Shown here in pieces: positions 59,936-64,000 of a DNA stretch of 64,000 nucleotides. A model generated the notes under the pieces. The model saw nothing but the letters and a program-made list of their open reading frames with translations. It made no database searches and was not told the origin of the DNA. The position numbers and the translations under genes were made by a program. This DNA is from Rhipidocladum racemiflorum (Eukaryota > Streptophyta > Magnoliopsida > Poales > Poaceae): positions 18,304,501-18,368,500 of the forward strand of contig CM070578.1 of assembly GCA_036346355.1 (NCBI GenBank), written 5' to 3'. Numbering within the stretch: position 1 is the stretch's first letter; every line of letters starts with the position of its first letter.

Positions 59936-60466
59936 ATGACGGACTCCATAGCCCCTCAAGAACAGAACGCCCTACTCGTCTTGACTCTCGCCGTGGATAC
60001 GGAGATGGAGGGGAGCAAGCCGTCGCCGCCGTTCGTCCACGATAATCCGCTCTGCAGAATGTGCCCGGACACCCGGTCTTTCACGGAGCTCTCCGGCCGC
60101 CGAACCGTATCCAACGCGCAGGCCGCGCTCCACATGCGCCGCTTCTTCAGAGACACGACGGGCCATGCCGACGACGTCGACGAGCTCGACGACAACAGCG
60201 AGCATGTGACCGACCACGACGAGTCGTTGCCATCCGAGTCTGCCCTGTATGCCATCATGACGGCGGGCGCGAGCGCTGTCCTTACCCATGTCAGCGACGA
60301 GGAAGAACAGGGGCGCGGTTGCGGAGTCGGCTCGATGCCGGCGATCGGCGACGGCCGTCGATCCGAGTCGGAGGAGGAGGAGGAGGACTACAAGGTGTTC
60401 CCTTCGCCCAGCCCGGGAGCCATCCTAGGGTATGATATCAGGCATCGGCCGAACCAAAAAAACTGA
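59936..60466 (+). CDS. Hypothetical acidic protein, 176 aa
   Basis: The single-exon ORF starts MTDSIAPQEQNALLV. The middle is acidic (DDVDELDDNSEHVTDHDESL) and there is a Glu run near residue 145 (SESEEEEEDYKVF). Third-position GC is high, as in the neighbouring real genes, which favours coding. A CRMCPDTRSFTEL segment near residues 40-55 is Cys-containing but no zinc-finger spacing is complete. I do not recognise a family. It may continue by splicing into 60660-61050. Confidence 0.4.
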   Translation: MTDSIAPQEQNALLVLTLAVDTEMEGSKPSPPFVHDNPLCRMCPDTRSFTELSGRRTVSNAQAALHMRRFFRDTTGHADDVDELDDNSEHVTDHDESLPSESALYAIMTAGASAVLTHVSDEEEQGRGCGVGSMPAIGDGRRSESEEEEEDYKVFPSPSPGAILGYDIRHRPNQKN

Positions 60467-61130
60467 AACATTAAAATTTCGTCAATTTTAATTGAATTGA
60501 TTTCGATTTTGGTGTATTGGTATTTTTAACATCTTAGAACTATTTTATATTGTACTTTTTGTAAATTTTAAATATATGTTGGATTTATAATTGTACAGAA
60601 TTATTATACAGACTATAGAGTTACGTGTAAAGTATGCATCTCTAACAAAAATTTTGTAGTTCCGCCGCTGATATCAGAGACCACAGGACCACGGAGTTCT
60701 TCGCGGCGTTTACTACTGCTCCTACAAGGTGCAGTGCAGTACGTTCATGGCGTACGAGGACGAGGACTATTTCAGCGCCGAGGGAGGACCGGTGGCACCA
60801 GCGTCGGACAAGGCCATTGGTGGTGCGGCAGCTAGGGACAACGGGGCTACCGTCTCTCCGAGGCAGGTGCCGGAGAGACGGCGAGCTCATCGGTGAGGAA
60901 GACACCTCCTACGACGCGGATACAGAGTGCGAGTGTGGGCGCGCGGTGCGCGTCGTGCAAGGAGAGCAAAACCGTGGTGAGGAGGAGGAACAAGGAAGAA
61001 GGCGCAGTTCGCTGCCGCGACAGAGCATGGTTGCCGGCGAATAGTATACGCCCTGAGGACGGCCGCCATGCGTCGCCTTGTTTGCTGCGAACACGCTAAC
61101 ATGCAGCGCGGCAACTCTTGAAGAGAGTCT
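60467..61130 (+). other. Possible downstream exon region of the acidic ORF
   Basis: 60467-60655 is AT-rich with a tttgtag acceptor-like end. From about 60690 GC-rich sequence reads CSTFMAYEDEDYFSAEGG and continues to 60900. A frame at 60893-61099 (CASCKESKTVVRRRNKEEG) is also open. Codon usage resembles coding, but no continuous model could be fixed. Confidence 0.3.
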
Positions 61131-62286
61131 TCAACAAATCCTTGTAACTACTCCCTCAATTTCACATCCACAGTTAAACATGCTTACAAACTAAGGAAAC
61201 ACTAAATGTGATAAATATTTAGTGAGAATTGACCACACATATATCTACTACTAAAGTCATTTAACCTCTTTGAAAGCATTTACATAGAAGTAGATATTAA
61301 AAAATGTGTTTTGATAACTTTCATCCGGATGTTTTCTTTAGTAACCATCATCCAAATTCCTAAATATTGGATTTTCTTTGAGATCGATACACGCCCCCCT
61401 AAATTCGAGATGAGTTGTTTTGTTTTAATCAGACGGATGTGTGTTTTGATCGTACGGTCCAAAATTTAGATGTTTTTTGAGACAAAAACATCCGAATAAT
61501 GCCTATACACTCCTTACCATAACTAAACTGACCCCGTCAATGGGAAAATATATTAAAATGCATACTAGACAAGTATAGTGCAGTGTATGTGGCATCTGAT
61601 GTTTGTTACTTAATTTTGTTCACAAGGGCAAGCGATAACACAATAAGAAGAAAATTAGCACCAAGCTAGACCTTTATCATTGTGATTAAATGGTGACATT
61701 GGAGTTTAGACATCAATACATAGCAGTTACAGTGACATGTATGATAGTTTATATGATGATAGCAAGTATGGGATAATCATGCGTCACGACCAGAATTACA
61801 TTGCCCATGAGAACCAGAGATGAATAGCTAACAGCCGAGTTCTAGTCTATTATAAGTTATTAAGACCAATGGAGCCAAGGAGGATTACAAATCTGTTCTT
61901 TTCCAAGATGTACAAGAATTTTTAGGCGTGAAAATGACAAGGCGGTCTCCTGATTTCTCGGCTTACATTACAGGGGAGCGGATAATATACACCCAATTGT
62001 GCCAAAACCCGATCCGTGTGTGTTAATTCACAGATACAACGTTCTGGCAGCCTCCTGCCATTTTTTACACAAGCAAATCATATGAGGTAGGCACAATTGC
62101 CAATCCATCAGTTGTACTAAATGAAATCTGTAGCCTATATGTTCAGGGGGAATGGTTGTAGCGGCTTATACCTCGCTGACAATCACCAGTGTATGGAGCG
62201 ATGCTGGAGGAAATGCCATCATCGAATGATAACTTGCGGCTGAGTTTGTTAAGCTACTAGAATACCCTGATAGCTACAGCCTACTG
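61131..62286. other. Intergenic, possible 3' UTR of a minus-strand gene at the right
   Basis: No supported ORF. The part next to 62286 may be the 3' UTR of the candidate exon. ctccctcaatttcacatc at 61150 looks like a worn Stowaway end. Confidence 0.35.
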
Positions 62287-62340
62287 TTAATGAGCATTCA
62301 GCACTTCCAGAAGATTCTCGGTTCCATGCTCCTTGAAAAC
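62287..62340 (-). CDS. Candidate terminal exon of an unrecognised minus-strand gene
   Basis: After an acceptor-like aacaatgcag the minus strand reads VFKEHGTENLLEVLNAH followed by TAA (62289-62287). The composition and clean stop look like a real last exon. Upstream exons were not found before the window end, and the family is not recognised. Confidence 0.3.
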   Translation of the reverse strand, partial: VFKEHGTENLLEVLNAH

Positions 62341-63139
62341 CTGCATTGTTCCAATTCGACAAGAGTCAGTCACAAATTGTCAAGCAGAACCATTCGGTTG
62401 CATGGCACGAAGTAACATTGTACTCAGTTGGGAATGCATTCTTTAGACTGTAACACAAGTCCACAAATACTGATTGGTATTTGTGTCATTTGCAAGGAGA
62501 AGGAAAACTATCGGCTAAGTAATATTCAGACAATATCAAGTAGTTCCATGGAGGGTTCACGATGCAGGCCAAGTTTATGCGGATTCCAGTAATGCCAGCA
62601 GTAAGAAGGAGAGCGATTTCTAGTATGGTCCACGGGTTCCATAAAAATATCGACCAGATTCATTCTTGTTCCGGATACCATGACCCAATAGGATATGTGA
62701 CCAATAAAAGCACAGTTAACCTAAGTTCCATGTACTCCTAAAGATAACCAGACCCATATCAATAATACACCCATCAATTTGTGGTATCAAACCAGTTACT
62801 CTCATCACAGAAAAAGCAGCAGCTGCCTTAACTCCCATAGAGTACAGGGAAGGCACTACACAATTTTCTTCCATTAGGAAGATGAAATTTGAAGTAGGTG
62901 CCACCTAATATAAAAGAAGAAGAAAAAACATTTGGTAAAAGTCTTACGCAAACAGAAACTACAATTTATGATACAAGATGGCATGAAATGATTTTGGCTA
63001 TCCACATCCCAACTAGAACTGCGTCAATGCATAGTTATCCGATGGATACGGAATATCGGCTAGTCAACCATCCGGACATCGGCTGTTGTGGACCCATGAC
63101 TACATAGGCATGTCCCATATACAAAATAAGACATATATA
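62341..63139. other. Intergenic or intronic, no gene recognised
   Basis: May be intron of the minus-strand candidate. ORFs at 62716-62904 and 62898-63107 have no domain. Confidence 0.35.
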
Positions 63140-63147
63140 GTCTTAAC

Positions 63148-63947
63148 TAGGGATGGAACTGGTACGGATATTTTCCGACCGACCGACCGACCGAATTGAT
63201 TTGGATGATGATTTGGATAGTTTCACAGATATCCGGTTGATTTCTCGGATAAGGATATGGATACGGATAATTTACATGGATACGGATACGGATATGGAAC
63301 ACTGATTATCCGATGGATACGGAATATCCGAGTTTTTGTTCGGATAATATCCGAATATGACATACGGATATTATCCGAATAACACGTTTCAGAATAACAC
63401 ATTAACAATTTAACATGTTTCACTATTTCAGAGACTGGGGTCTGCATTGGATGACAAGATATAATGTGTTCATGTGTGCTAGATGCTAATTTGGAGATAT
63501 TTGGGTAAAGGTGGTACAGAAATTGGCAAGTGACGTTCAGAGGGCTACTTAGGATTCAAAGAAAGATATGTCAGCTGCAAATCATTTGGTTCAATTATTG
63601 CAATGGGGTACATTGTTACTCACAGAGTCACATGTATGACAAGCTAGGGATAAAAAGGCCAAAAAAAGACGTACAAATATATTTCTTTTGGAATTTTGAA
63701 TTTAAATTTGAACCGATTTTGGAAAAAAACTGAAATTGGATTTTTAAAATATCCGACTAATATTATTCGTATCCATGTTGATTCCGATCCGTATTCGATC
63801 TGTATTCGTAACCGATATTATCCTGTATAATTCGTATTCGATTCTGTATTCGACACTATTCGTATTCGATTCTGTATTCGATAAAAAATACGGATACGGA
63901 TATGAATAGGACGATATTCGACCGTATCCGATCCGATCACATCCCTA
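63148..63947. mobile_element. Non-autonomous hAT-like element (800 bp)
   Basis: Ends TAGGGATG and CATCCCTA are inverted repeats, flanked by the perfect 8-bp duplication GTCTTAAC (63140-63147, 63948-63955). Subterminal regions are full of atacggatacggatatgg and ttcgtattcgat motifs in both orientations, typical of hAT subterminal repeats. No transposase. Confidence 0.9.
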
Positions 63948-64000
63948 GTCTTAACATAATATACTCAGTAAGATTGCATATGTTACATATCTAGTCAGAG

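Overview
The window is plant nuclear DNA, most likely rice (Oryza sativa) or a close Oryza relative. The evidence is GT-AG introns in genes with GC-rich, NNC/NNG-rich first exons, many Stowaway- and Tourist-type MITEs, Micron-like elements set in (TA)n tracts, Sirevirus-type and large gypsy-type solo LTRs, and a tRNA-Met-type PBS in a copia element. No bacterial, phage, CRISPR or organellar feature was seen.

Only two genes look intact. One is a two-exon DUF1635 coiled-coil protein gene (23973-25933, +, 270 aa). The other is an eleven-exon nucleotide-sugar transporter gene of the UTR5/SLC35B type (55118-59102, +, 352 aa). A possible acidic-protein ORF (59936-60466, +) and a possible terminal exon of a minus-strand gene (62287-62340) are weak candidates. 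Two broken host genes were recognised: a DUF674 pseudogene (36003-36444, +) and the 3' half of a CIPK (CBL-interacting protein kinase) gene (38538-39596, -) with introns retained.

Most of the rest is transposon strata, many with exact ends and target-site duplications (TSDs). From left to right: a decayed Ty1/copia element (1-4794) split by a Sirevirus solo LTR (TSD GAAGG); Stowaway MITEs; a Micron-like pair sharing (TA)n tracts; a gypsy-type solo LTR (11347-13594, TSD TAGCC); further MITEs and a hAT element; the DUF1635 gene; a second Sirevirus-type solo LTR (28245-31489, TSD ACTTC); a truncated minus-strand copia element with a 36-bp minisatellite at its broken 3' end; the DUF674 remnant; and a 915-bp element with a 9-bp TSD.

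From 37833 to about 54489 there are two adjacent PIF/Harbinger-like elements. The first carries the CIPK fragment instead of a transposase and was hit by a gypsy-type solo LTR (TSD ATATT), into which a relative inserted in the opposite orientation (TSD TTTGG). The second carries a transposase fragment, a double-hairpin element, and a 6-kb LINE whose two halves are in inverted order, flanked by a 15-bp TSD. The transporter gene and a hAT element (63148-63947) close the window.

I did not find a new multi-gene system. The most notable signals are the candidate gene capture by a PIF/Harbinger element, the textbook twin-priming structure of the LINE, the solo LTR nested in a solo LTR, and the composite double hairpin. 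All homology calls rest on recognising motifs by eye; no database search was run.
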